DNA from: Oscheius dolichura
Lineage: Eukaryota > Nematoda > Chromadorea > Rhabditida > Rhabditidae
Direction of reading: 5' to 3'
DNA length: 64,000 nucleotides
NCBI GenBank assembly: GCA_932521035.1
Contig: OW051495.1
Location: 7,440,001 to 7,504,000, forward strand
Shown: positions 45,630 through 57,700 of the stretch, piece after piece
Position numbering within the stretch: the stretch's first letter is position 1
Layout of the letters: each line of letters opens with the position of its first letter
The notes under the pieces: model-generated
The model's input: the letters and a program-made list of their open reading frames with translations, nothing else
The model's database searches: none
Told to the model about the DNA's origin: nothing
Program-made: the position numbers and the translations under genes

Positions 45630-46295
45630 CTCTGGCCTTTGCTGAAAGATTTCCCTCTGACTTTTTTTATAAAGAATGTGCTCAATAGCTCTAAACTATG
45701 TCGAAAGAAAGGGGGAGATGATGACACAGCTCGCCGCGAACTGCGGAGAAGAATATATACACGGGGGATATTGAAAAAGGAGTGCTGATAACCAGCTTTT
45801 GAACTCATATCGTGAAGCAGTCTTTTCCATGTCTCTGCGTGGGAAGTTGATGGGAACATGGGCAAATCTACATGGGAAATCAAGTTATTCATGTGATAAG
45901 CTGGGAAAGAAGGAAACAGAGAGAAGAATACATGTAATGCAAAATCGCTGTGCTTGAATAAAAATTCGTGAAATTTCACCTTCTAGGGAATAAGAGCATC
46001 ATTTTCTTTTGTTTGTGGATTGATAAAATGAGCCTATATTCTAGATGTGCAATATATTACGATGTGCAGAGATTCTGATTTTTTCTTTTCAACATCTAAT
46101 AAAGCCAAACTTTGAAAAGAAACCCCCGAGAAAAACGACTACAAAGAAATTGTGACGTAACGCATTACGTAACGACTGCTTGGCAGATTCGGCAATCCCA
46201 TTTTGTTATTGTGCTTTTCACAATGCTGCAGCATTCTCTTCTTCTCTAATGTTCACCTTGGTTGTTGTTATAATCAGACTGTCTACTTTTAGAAT
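45630..46295. other. Divergent intergenic region
   Basis: Lies between the Str-like receptor (minus) and the SMYD gene (plus). No gene is supported. A short inverted repeat GTGACGTAACGCATTACGTAAC is at 46152-46173. Confidence 0.4.
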
Positions 46296-48156
46296 ATGGT
46301 TACTGTTGCCGAAGAATTACCGTTTGCAGCGGTAGTTGACAACAATAAATTAGACATAACTTGCTCTAATTGTTTTTCCTCTAAGGATCGCATTATATCG
46401 GCCACGGTAGATTTTTGATGTTACAGAAACTTGGATATTTAGCCGATTAATCTAAAGTGCTGTGATACATGCCAAATTGTTTATTATTGCAGCGAAAAAT
46501 GTCAAGAAGAGGACTCGAAATTTCACAAGGCTTGCTATTATTCATACTTTAATAATGTTTCAATTACAGGATGAATGTGGGTTTTTTCTTAACTCACTGC
46601 GCTGTCCTAAGGCTCATATTAGATTAGTAAGTCGAATTATTACGCGCCATAAAAAGAGCGATCTGCCTGTTGCATTCAATGGAAGCACGTTTAATGATGT
46701 AAACGATCGTAAGTTATTTTCCAGGGTTCAATCGTTTATCATATTCTTAGATATGCACCAAATTGTGGAAAGTCCGGAACGTGAGAAAGAGGAAACGTTC
46801 TCATATAAGGAGCTTATCAAATTTATGGGAGCTGACAACGTTCCAGTTGAAAAGGAATTTGTCAATTTATATAGAAAAGTATTAGCGTTTACGAATGTTT
46901 GCTTACAAAATTGTTCAGTGCAAGATGAATACACTTGTTATTCGTGGAAGTGACCGTTGTATTTGTGATTTGGGTTTAGGATTTTATATTGGGTAAGCTA
47001 AATGTCACTACCTATATATTATCCTCTAGATTATCTGTTCATAACCACAGCTGTCGTCCTCAAAGTGAAGCTCACTTTATTGGATCAAAAGCTGTACTTT
47101 GTGCCAAAGATCCAGATGCCAAATATAGCAAAAATGTTCGTTTGCTTATACAATAATGTTATTGTTTATTTTAGCTGACAATAAGTCGATGTGACCTTCT
47201 TTTCCCCAAAAAAATACGCCAACTTGAACTTCGCGAAAAGTATATTTTCGAGTGTCATTGTGAGCGTTGCGTGGATGAAGAAGAAGAGTTATTGGAGCTG
47301 TCGGGACAGTCTTCCTGTTGTCCTGACGGAGTTGTTCTTCCGATAGATAATGGAAAGCCTTTAGTTTGTAGCAAATGTAATGCGGAGAGCTCGCTTACTT
47401 ATCAAAAGGTTTTTTTACAATATTGAATATGCACTATTATGGCTGTTTCAGATTATGAATATAAACAAAGACTTGGCGAGGTTCTATGCTATGAACAACG
47501 CCAAAAAATATGCACGTGAATACGGTTAGATTAAAATTTTTAGTCTTATCTTGTTTAGCACGTTCTATTATTTAGTATTGTGGAAAACTTTTCAGATACT
47601 TTTGGAACAAGATATCTCAACCTTCTTCGTTACGTTAAGCTTTTTGAAAGTGTGGAATGCGTCCTCTCTCCATATAATTTATGCCTTAAACAAATGGCTG
47701 TTTGGATGAGTTTGGCTTGTCTACAAGCTGGACAACATTCATTAATACTGAGATTCCATGAAGCTCAAGAAAAAGCAGTGGAGTGAGTTTATTTTTTTAA
47801 TTCCAATTTGTCCTTCTATTACAGGCGATATGCTCCTTTTGGTTACTTAAATGTTAAATACGCGTACGGCAGTTTTTTGTTTGCATGTAGCCTGGAAGAG
47901 GAAGCAGAGAACTGGAATGAAAAAATTGAAGCTCTGGATAAAGTTGTTGAAACTCTGGAAAATGTAAGAGCATCTTTTGTGATTAATAATTTTTTTACAG
48001 CTTCACATTGTCTCGAAGCGTAATTGGGGTTCTAAAGATCCTTTTACTAAACAGATCCACGAAGAGCATCGAAGATATATGCAGAAGGCGCAACGGTGGC
48101 ATATAAATCCCGAACTGAGTGCGTTTTTGGAATTTGATCAGTATTCACTGCTTTGA
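46296..48156 (+). CDS. SMYD-family protein (MYND zinc finger plus SET domain)
   Basis: SMYD proteins are lysine methyltransferases with a MYND finger inserted in the SET domain. Exon 1 gives MVTVAEELPFAAVVDNNKLD and CSNCFSSKDR. Exon 2 completes the MYND finger (CCDTCQIVYYCSEKCQEED and FHK). SET core parts follow: RLVSRIITRHKKSDLP near 46620, CKMNTLVIRGSDRCICDLG with LGFYIG (about 46922-46993), then LSVHNHSCRPQSEAHF (the NHSCxP motif near 47040). The post-SET exon is LRQLELREKYIFECHCERC-like (ELREKYIFECHCERCVDEEE near 47230). The C-terminal TPR-like helical part is FGTRYLNLLRYVKLFESVEC, CLQAGQHSLILRFHEAQEK and RYMQKAQRWHINPELSAFLE, ending in a TGA at 48156. The protein is about 450 residues. 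The substrate cannot be predicted. ATG follows a TTTTAG site, suggesting trans-splicing or a leader intron. Two broken relatives follow directly downstream. Confidence 0.8.
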
Positions 48157-48184
48157 AGCGATATTTGAAATTGTTACTTTTGTT

Positions 48185-48447
48185 ATTTTTGTTGGTTATA
48201 AATTCCCAGTTTATAGTATCGTGTATGTGGGAAATGAAACCATGGGCATTATTACATGTAGAAAGCACCAACAGATGATGCAGAATATCAGTGTACCATC
48301 TGAAGAGGAAGTTATTTCTATCCATGGAAATGTATAATACAGCTTTAAAAAAATGAAATGCAACTTCTTTCAGCTGCAGATTAATTCATTTGGTATTAGC
48401 ACTGCTGCTGGTTGGATACGAGTAGGGCGAGCTATTTATCTTGGGTA
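48185..48447 (+). pseudogene. Fragment of a second SMYD-like gene
   Basis: The open block VPSEEEVISIHGN (about 48293-48330), followed after a 43-bp intron-like gap by INSFGISTAAGWIRVGRAIY with LG, matches the SET-domain step that in the intact gene reads VPVEKEFVNLYRK ... CNTLVIRGSDRC. The upstream and downstream exons of this copy are absent, so it is a relic of a tandem duplicate. Confidence 0.55.
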
Positions 48448-48736
48448 ACGGTTTGAATATGATTTTATTATATTTATTGACTATTATTTATTTATTGTTT
48501 GTATGCCCGATCGAATGCAATTTACAGAAAATAAGAATGTGTCGTTTTTTCATGCTGAGTGCGACAAAGTTGTATTGGCCGAAGAGCAAAAATTGCGTTG
48601 GTACCGGCACGCTCACTGTCGCGCCGACCTTTCTTCTTCCGCGGCGAGCTGTGTTTGATCATGTCTCTTCTTCTTGTGATTGTTTTTATTCTCGTTTTGT
48701 CTTTTCTCTGATAAGATCCATATTTTCTTTCAGAAT

Positions 48737-49500
48737 ATGGTTAATGTAGCTGAAGAATTACCATTTGCAGCAGTTGTTGAAGATAAATTAGATATTACTT
48801 GCTCGAATTGTTTTGTCAGTATAACAAATAACGAAAGAAAGGAGGTAAGATTTTTTGCTCATGCAAGTTGAGTACGATTTAGGAAATTGATCTAAAAAAA
48901 ATGTGCTAGATATCGTACTATTTACTATTGTTGCAAGGAATGCCAGATAGAGGATTGGAAATTTCATAAAGTAGGATAATTCTGTTTGCATTTTAAATAA
49001 TTTTTGTTTAGTATGAGTGCAAGTTTCTGACAAGATCGAAGAGTCCTCCAATGGCTGAACTCAGAATTCTTAGTCGTATTATCATGCGTGTTAAAAAAAG
49101 TGATCTGCCTGTTGCATTCAATGGAAGAACTTTTGCTGATTTGATGGATCGTAAGTTACTATTCATAATATCTATTCATTCTGATTTAGATGCGAGAGAC
49201 ATTGTTCTTTCTGAGTTGAGCACAACGCTTATTTATTTTGCACTTATTAAATATATGGGTGCAGAAAACGTTCCATCTCAACATGAAGTTATCTCCTTCT
49301 ATGGAAAGGTAACATTGTATAAATTTTTTTTTGTTATTTGGACGTTGGAACGATACTTGAAATGTTACATTTTTTTGTTTTTGTTGGCAATAAACGCCCA
49401 CTTTATATTATCTATGAAGGAACAACAGAACCTTGGGCAGACTATGGAACATTATGGTGATTTTCTGCGGGAAAATAGGAAAAGGTGTACTTGAGAAATG
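48737..49500 (+). pseudogene. Third SMYD-like copy, broken
   Basis: Exon 1 (MVNVAEELPFAAVVEDKLDI with CSNCFVSITNN) is nearly the same as that of the intact gene, including the splice-like TTTCAG before the ATG. The second exon has a run of eight A at about 48894, after which the MYND match (YRTIYYCCKECQIEDWKFHK) continues in a different frame; the parental frame hits TAG. Later exons match again (MAELRILSRIIMRVKKSDLP; IKYMGAENVPSQHEVISFYG). The NHSCxP exon and everything after it are missing. Confidence 0.65.
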
Positions 49501-49954
49501 AAATGTGTTTTGATTGGGAGACTGAACGAGACATCGAAAGAACCACGCGCTAATCAAAAAACTGAAATAGCGTTCAATAACATGATTTGCAAGCGTTCAT
49601 TAGTGAGTCTTCTGGAGAAGAAGTTTCTAAAAATGACCGCTGTTGAGTTCAATTTCCCCTACATCCTCCTTCCTCGCTCAGACATCAAAATATTTACTGT
49701 AAATGCTGTATTTTATGAGCTTTCTTCTATCTCATTAATTTATTGGCAAATCTAATTTTCCTGGAAGAGAATATGCAGTAAACAATTTATAAAGCTCCAG
49801 GGATTTTCGTTTTTCCCATATTTTGACGTGCCTAAAGCTTGAATTGGGGTACAGCTGCACTCCCCGACGTGTTGAATTACTCCTGACCAAAAATGAGCAT
49901 TTATTTAGTTAGTTTCAGGTATTTGGTTACAGAGTTGGGCACAAAACTATACTC
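49501..49954. other. Intergenic region
   Basis: No gene supported. It lies between the SMYD relic and the ion-channel relic. Confidence 0.35.
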
Positions 49955-50214
49955 TCAAAATCCAGGATGTGGATCTTCTTTCAATTCACCAGGAAAGCGG
50001 AACATAAATAACGAAGAGAGAAGGTTAGCACCGCAAATTAGGAAAAAAGCACAGATATCCACACCATAGGAGAGGAAAACACCTTTTCGATTAATTCTAG
50101 AAGAAAGAAATTGATAGTTTTGAGGCATAATTCACCTGGATTTAATTCTCCCCACCACGTAAATAGATAGCATAGCCAGGATACAGAAGACCATCTGGAT
50201 TAGGATCCGTAGAC
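49955..50214 (-). pseudogene. Detached M3-M4 fragment of a Cys-loop channel paralogue
   Basis: Two exons separated by a 39-bp intron read GLRILIQMVFCILAMLSIYV, then GVDICAFFLICGANLLSSLF, and end EDPHPGF, TGA. They align residue for residue with the last two exons of the channel gene at 31016-31294, with the same phases and the same short M3-M4 link. The exon keeps a TTTCCAG acceptor, but no exons for M2, M1 or the extracellular domain were found up to 50866, so it is read as a duplicated fragment. Confidence 0.75.
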
Positions 50215-50866
50215 CTGGAAATAAAGGGGAGTGCGGTCTCTAACAGCTTCGCTTCATAAATACTCAGAAGAGTCTTTCCGCTCTCTCTAAAACATTAGTA
50301 GCTCAAAAATTAGCTGAAGAAACCACCAGGCGCCGTTAGACTTCACGGAAACACAGTAAACAGTTGCCCCAGCACCTGTACCCGTAAAAACTCGGCGGTA
50401 GAATAAAAACGAAAGAAAAAAGGAATTTTGAAGGGAGTCAAACCCCCCCCCCCGAAAGGAGTCAAATAACACCTGCTCTGTTTGACCGCGTCACGAAGTC
50501 AAAGGCCGGCTGTGTTGTGAAAGGGGTGCTACTGCACCCGTAGAATCTCGGCAGTTCGAGGGAATGGCAAAAGGTAACCGGAATTATATAGAAAATGAAG
50601 GAAATTGCTGCTTTAAACGAGTTACCGTAATCCAATGGCACGCACCTTGAAACCGCTTGATTTTCCGGCTCTTCCTTCAAGTTCCCGGAACTATAACATT
50701 TTTTGTTCCTCTATGACCACTATTAAACCTATCCAAATGTTCAACGACCATTAATACTGCGTGGTCGGCTGAATTCCCCCTCAAATCCGTAACTAATGGT
50801 TCTCGGTCTTTTTATCCTCAGCCGGGCCAATAAATACCCATCGGGATCTCGAAAAGATTACTCAAT
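50215..50866. other. Upstream region of the secreted-protein gene
   Basis: Contains two copies of a CACCCGTARAATCTCGGCRG-like motif (near 50381 and 50533) and a C10 homopolymer at about 50445-50454. No gene is supported. Confidence 0.4.
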
Positions 50867-51689
50867 ATGTTCATTTCCCAGCTGGCCGGGTTTCTCGTCC
50901 TTTTGGGTCTCACCACGGCACAGAATTGTGCAGCTGCTGCCAAATGCAAAACACCGGCAGAGGATTTGAAGACATTGACACTCTGCCAATTGACTAGTCT
51001 CTTCGATTCTAATGGTCTCACGACGGTAGGTCCTTTTTAAATATATTTGGCTGTCTAACTGTGGCTCTTTTCCCTCTCTAACTTTACCACCAGATTGCCC
51101 AACTCCTCTCCCAACAAACCTGCAACGGTTCAACAATTGAAGACATCGGATCCAGTAATCCCGATCTTTAGCGGTCTAACTGTGGCTCTATTTTTAGACT
51201 TCATGGGTACAATGACCAAAGGAGCCACTGGGCCCACTCTCACCAAATTGTCCGGAGCAATTGCCCCGTTTACCTTCTGTCTGAGCTCCAAAGGAAGCAA
51301 CCTCAATAAGGCTGTGGCTCAGATCGGAACGGCATTCAAGAGCGCTCTGGGAACTATGTACACAAATGTGAGCTTAGTTGTCTAACTGTGGTGCGGGGAA
51401 TGGAGGTGAAGCGCCACAGCGCTGTGGTCCTGTGGCGTCTCCTGGCTGTCTTCTTCCCCAAAAAATCTCAAATTTTCAGCTCCAAACACCGATTGTCAAG
51501 AACTTCAAGAATAAGTGCACCACCCAGGCGATGTACACAGCCGTCTATAAAAACTTCTGCCCCAAATATACAAAGGCTCTGATCCAGAAAGTGGTCGACG
51601 CCACCAAGATCCAAATGGGCAACTCGTGGACTTGCGTGCCGACCAAATTGAGCCCGAACGTCTTGAACCTGACCACTTATAAGGTCTAG
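50867..51689 (+). CDS. Secreted cysteine-containing protein, family unknown
   Basis: Four exons are inferred. The first has a signal peptide (MFISQLAGFLVLLGLTTAQN) and CAAAAKCKTPAEDLKTLTLC. The second (IAQLLSQQTCNGSTIEDIGS) must end at an internal GTAATC donor near 51152, because the unspliced frame stops at TAG near 51171. With this donor the next exon continues in phase as NFMGTMTKGATGPTLTKLSG, then FCLSSKGSNLNKAVAQIGTA. The last exon reads LQTPIVKNFKNKCTTQAMYT and ends PNVLNLTTYKV, TAG. There are eight cysteines in about 195 residues and at least two possible N-glycosylation sites. It looks like a small nematode secreted or excretory protein. No family is recognised. It converges on gon-4, with 34 bp between the two stop codons. 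Confidence 0.7.
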
Positions 51690-51700
51690 AGAAAGAGCAG

Positions 51701-51706
51701 AATAAA
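51701..51706 (+). terminator. Poly(A) signal of the secreted-protein gene
   Basis: AATAAA lies 12 bp past the stop codon, only about 18 bp before the gon-4 stop codon on the opposite strand, so the two 3' UTRs must overlap. Confidence 0.6.
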
Positions 51707-51723
51707 TATTATATTGTACAGGT

Positions 51724-54700
51724 TTATGAGATCAAGAGGGATAGGAGGAATTTTAAGCGTTGGGAGATTTGATCACGGGGAAAGGGAAGAGAAGGGGCGA
51801 GGGAGTCAATGACGGCGTCGTCGTCTTCTTCCTCGACGGAATTGTAGGCGGTGATGATCTTCATGTCCAGTTCTTTTGTCCAAGTGGGAGTGAGAGACTA
51901 AAATAAGGAGGAAATAGGCCATATATAAGAAATAGAAAAACACAACAACGGGTCTGGATCAAGTTGGACGCGCTATTTGGGTTTGGTTCTGAATAAACTG
52001 AATATCTCAAACATTTCCACTTTTCTTCTGATTTTCTATACTTTTTGGCCATTCTTTTGTAGTTTTAGGTTTAAGGAAGTTAAGCATATCATAAAATGAG
52101 TAAAAAGGTATCTTAAAATAAAGAAAGCGGCATTTTGGGTATGATGTTTGAATTGCAATGTGAGAAAGTCTAATGCCGCACAATACCCTCAATTTTTTGT
52201 ACTTTTTTTCACATCCCGGGGAAATTTGAGAGCGAAAAGAATATCATAAACCCATAAAAATTTCTAAACTTCCGGCTGAAACGTGCTGCCGAACCCCGCA
52301 ACTAGAGATAGCCATAATCCATGCCGCCCCCGACTTTCCGTCTTTACTGATGAATAAACGAACCTTTTTCTTTGGAGAGCCTTTCCTTTTCGACACTCTA
52401 ACAGCATTTTCCTCTGGTTTATCCATTTTCGGCGTCTTCTCTTTATTTGCCTCTCTTTTAGCCTGTTCTTCGGCTCTTTCCTGGGCTAGAGTAGGTCTCA
52501 CAGGCGGCGGCGCGGCATCCTTGACCTTCCCAACATCGTCTACCCTCCTCGTCTCTACCATGGTATAATTTGTTCCGTTATTTACATACAAATGACCTTC
52601 ATGAACCTGTAAGTTTTGTATTTTACTGATTTTAAAAGAAAGAAAAACTTACGTGAAGTTTGTTTCGTTGTTTCGGTGGATGGGGGCCCATAGCTCGGCA
52701 CAGATCGGCAACTTCAGCATTAGTAGACAGTGCTTCTACTGGGGGAGGAGGACCTCCGCTCGGAGAGAGACAAGTAGAAGGAAGACTGAGGTCAATGAAC
52801 TCGGCCTGCTCTTCTGGTACCCTAGAAAGAGAGAATTGGGAAGCAAGGGAAGATATGACTCACCTATCCTCATACATAACGGGCAACTTGGTTTTGATGA
52901 TGTTCCAGAGGGGAGGGGCGTCGGAGAAGAGATCACGCATCTTCTCACCGAAGTCATGGGGCGACAGTTCTTCAGAACAGACTGAAAATTATGGTCAACT
53001 AGTATGCCTCCGGCGGCCTTTGACCGCTTTGGGATTAGTTTATATCGGTCGAACAACATTTGACAGTCGAGTAAGACCTGACGCTCGAAACTTTCTGCTT
53101 CTCTAACTGTCTGCTTTTGACCGTCGAACTGAACAAACGACAGGTCTTACAGAGAGAGATCTGTCTATTATTAGGATAAGATATCGAGAAGAAAGGAAGA
53201 GGAGGGGATCAAACTGGATAGGGATTCCCTATTGGGGAAGCTCCATTTGGGCCGGGCCCTGAAATGGCACCATAGTGGCGTAAAATTGGGTTTCATTAAT
53301 TTTCAGACTCTTTAGCAGATTTCAAACAGAATGTTTTCAACCATATTCCATTTTCAGATCAAGAACTACTGTTTGTTGTGGTCAATAGCCAAAAAACTCT
53401 ACAATGACTGAAATATTCAACCTTTTTTACCCTCTTGTACCCTGTTTTCCTCAAAATATAGCCAAATCCGGAACCTTCCGGAAAACTTACAAGACATCAT
53501 TAATCGGAAGAGGCTCTTGGAATTTTTACTGTTCTTGTACTTTGCTCGTTGGGTATAGGCCTGAAAAATGAGGAATATTTGAATTGACGGGCTTTCCAGG
53601 CACAGATAACCGTATAGACCATTTCCTAACGAAAAAAGAAGAAGCTGTGAATCTAACTTTTGGGAAAACTGAAAAGCCGGGAAAATTTGACCGCCAAAGA
53701 CCACCCGTTGAAAATGGCCTATAACTATTGTAAAAGGCTCACATCAATAGCCATTAGCATATCCAACGACTCCTTATACGCTTTCCGATACTTCTCCCCT
53801 TCTGCCTCCCTGGGAATGGCTTCCTCTGGGAAGAGACAGGCGATCAATCCAAACACTTCTGGATATTCCGACGCCAGGAGGCCATATGTCTCTTTTAGGA
53901 TCTAAAAAACATTCTCTATCTTTAAAAAAATAGATAAATTGATACCTTTCTGGGGTTATTTTCACATTTCCTGAAGACTTCTTGTACCCTATTGTAGAGG
54001 TCCCTTCTCAAGGTCAGCCGTTTCTTTATATCCGAGTGGATGTGTTTACAGAGGAGTTGATCTTGTTTTTGTCGATAAATCGGGTCCAGCATCCCCTCCA
54101 CTCCGTCGTTCATCTTCTCCTGTCTTGTCCTCTTTCTCCACTTTTTCCCAGGCTCTTCTGTTAGGGTAATAATCGGCGGCGGTCGCCGGGGCGGCATCAT
54201 CCGGCCGTCTTCTCCCAGGTGAGAATAACTGGAGCAGGGATACGGTAGATGGCTATAGCTGGGTTGGATAGTATCCTGATCGGAAGAGCCCGGGCTATTG
54301 AAATGGCTAAAATCCGTAGGAAAGAGACTCCTCTTCCCCCCGCCGGGGTTGATCTCCACCCGGTTGAAGAACGCCTGCGCCATGGCCGGGTCCATTCTCA
54401 ACAACGTCGGGCTGTGGGTATAGTTATCGTCTCTCGGTGTCTTTGGAATGGAAAACTGCAATTTTTTAGCATTATAATTAGATTCTGGAGCAGGTTTACC
54501 TCCGAGAAAGACATCTGTGGACTATCATCCAAGGCGTCCATCTCCTCTGGAGAGAGAGACCCTTCTGACGGGGTTCGACATCTGGGAGTCATCGGAATGT
54601 AATTCATCGTGGTGTTCTTCGTATCCTCTGGTAGGACTTTAACTGCCAAGGGCTGAAGAATGGGCATGTCGCGAGACATATCTTGGAATAGGAACTGGTC

Positions 54701-57700
54701 TCTTTGGGATACGGTAGTGGTGGAGGGGCCAGGCAGGGCGGAATCCAGGTAGGGTCTCTTATCTCGTAAATGGGCCATTTTCTGGAAGATTATGGTAAGT
54801 TGTTTAACGAAAACGGATATGATTCATGTAGGTCCAGAAGAAATCAATCGTTTGAGGACCATTTAGCTGAATAGAACGAGGAGGAACTTAGGGAGTCGAA
54901 GAATTGGCCCTGGGACCTTCACGATTCACATGTTCATTGACAATATTATAAACAGGTTGCACAGTCAAAAATAGAGGAAGAAAAATGCACTTTTAAAGGA
55001 CCGTTAGAGTGTAAAAATGGTCTAAAGAGCCACTTGAAAAGGTTCCACCTGGGAAAGCCTCTTTTGTTTTGACTGCCGTATTAAAATCGTTTCAAAGTCC
55101 CTTCAGAACCCCAGGATGCCGGAGAACCCTTTTCAAGAAAAATAAACCCCCTTACCTGAGGAGAAACAAAGCTTTCCGAGTCATCACTCAATGCCAAGTC
55201 TTCCCTCAGCTGATCTATCACCACCCTCTCGAACCGCTTCTTCTCTTCGGGCTTCTTCATAGGTCTCTTCCTTTTAACTGCTTCAGTTATCTTCACAGGT
55301 GTTCTCAGCTTTCTCTTATTGGCCGTAGGAGGCTCTTTTGTCTATAATCCACTAGAATAAGAAAAGAATTGGCCAACGGCTCACTAGACTGGGTCCCGGT
55401 GCATTTTCCGGCATTTGGGACCTAATTTCGTCTTCTTGTCTTACAGTCGGTGCCAGGGTCTGAAAGCTCAAAAATCAGAAATAACCTGTACGGAAATTTT
55501 AATAAAGCTCCGAGAGAAAAGCAGGGAAAAGGATAGAGAATAGAAGGAAAGGCGGGAAATTGAATTAGGGGAAGGCTCTAAAAGAAGCACGTGGTCTCGA
55601 GAGATAAAGGACGTTACCTCGGTGGTGACCGGTTCAACTGCCATCTCTTCTTCGGGAGAGCTAATAGCCTCAATATCTACAAACACTTCTGGTTCAGGTA
55701 TTGCTTCCTAAAGCGAAAAGTACTGTAAAAGGGGGAAAACGCGTCGCGTCACCTCTTGGGAGACTGCTTCAGGGAGGGTTACTATTGGAGGCGCGGGAAC
55801 CGCTTGCTGAGGCGGCGAAGGAACCGGGTCCTGTGGAATGGGAGCAGTCGACATTGAAGCTACAGCAGCCTGAAAAATGGAGGCTACTTCAAGTATTGAA
55901 AGTTTGAGAAATTTTGGGAAATCAAAGAATTCTGAGTAGTGGAAACGCTTTGCTAACCGACAACTTCAAGTTCCTAACACTCCTTTCAAATTAAATGTCC
56001 TAATAACTTACCGCTGCAGGACCCATTTGCAGTTGAAGCGTCGACATCTCCCCATTCTGGTTTGGTGTATTGATGAAGAGTATCCCGTCTTGCAGTGGCT
56101 GTAGACTGCCGTCCGCTGCTTTCACCATCAAGGTTACTGTATTCGGTAGAACAACCGTATTGCGAGATGAAGAATCCTAAAAAAGTACACAAAATAAAGG
56201 AAATACTAAAATAATACAAACCCTAGGATAGATAGCATTTCCCATACAGTAGAACTTCTTCTGGAAGGTGGCATACCAACAGGGGCGCTTCTCCTCCGGC
56301 CACCTGTCCATAGTCATTGGATATTTCTGCTGTCGAATGTATTGAAATGTTATTAGGGGGTTTTCATCTTCTGCTTTCTTTAAAAAATGTAGAATTGTTC
56401 ATAATTTTGAAAATTTCCCACCAGAATGAGTTCCTGAAGTTGATTAGGCTGCGCGGCCTTCCGGAAGGCAGACATATGATTACAGATTTGAGCCGGTGTC
56501 CTGGTAGGTAACATATTCTTGTGGATCTGATAATATCGACCATCGGAAAAGGTCTGGCTACTGTTCCGAATATAGCCGAATTGAATGAGTCCCAAGAGGA
56601 GAAGGGTCTCCTCGGCGGGACTCCACCGACTGTCCGCTCTCTTCTGGTTATGCGGCTGGACAAGGGGGACCAGTTCCGGATAGAGCAGAGCCTCACTCCG
56701 TGAAAAGGCTAGGCAGGCCTCTGGACGGGGTAAATAACCTATTATTTGTGGTGGAATTAATAGAAAATGGGGAAATTTACCGGCAGGGGCTGGAGCGTTC
56801 TGCCAACGGACCATGTGTTCGGGGACCTTGGGAATGGCGAGGATATCATGGATGGTAGCTATCCCGGTACAGAGGTTGGAAATATTGAAATAGGTCTTCT
56901 TCTTCTGCTCCTGGGCTATAATGTCGTAGTTGTTCAACTCATTCTGGAATGATAGAAATCAATTTACGGTAATATTTCGGAAGAACGGGAGGTCTTCTTC
57001 TTCTGCTCTAGAGTCTAGACCAAGTGGGGGATTTATGAGAACACCGAATTGGTGCGTTCATCAGTTTGAAACGGAATTGGTCGAGATTTCACCCCTTTCT
57101 TCAAACTTTTCTATATTTTCGGGGTAAACATAACGCCGTTTCTGACTAAATAACTGTAAAATAATATAAAATCCATCAAATTTTAAAATAGAGTAACGGG
57201 CCGGCAAATCGTCGTATGAGCCAAAAGAGCCTAAATGCGCCGTATAAGCGGGTCTCATTCGGGGAATATAGCCTTTTTTTGGCCATTCATATAAAAAATA
57301 CTGTAATCTACGTCTCCGGACCATTAAAAACCTATATCCAATGAAAAACTATAGTAAAAATACTCACAAACATAGCCAAGCACCCATCCACTGTATCCTT
57401 TCGCATCTGGTCATGTGAACATAATACAAACGTCTGTATCAAATGCTGTACGTGTTGTTCCAGTTGCATTGCCATCTGTTCCAATTCCTCTTTTTTAAAG
57501 GTGTACGGTCCTTCTTTTAATAGACTAGCCGATCCATCCGCGGGCATTGTTGCCGTCTTCACGGCTCTCTGATTCCTCCTGGGCTAAAAACGATCTAATA
57601 AACCTCAAAAAGAAAACAATTCCTACCCTTCTGGCGTTCTTGCCCTCCTCTTTGATCCTCTTCTTCTCCTCGTCCAGGTCAACCTTGTCGTAGTAGGCCT

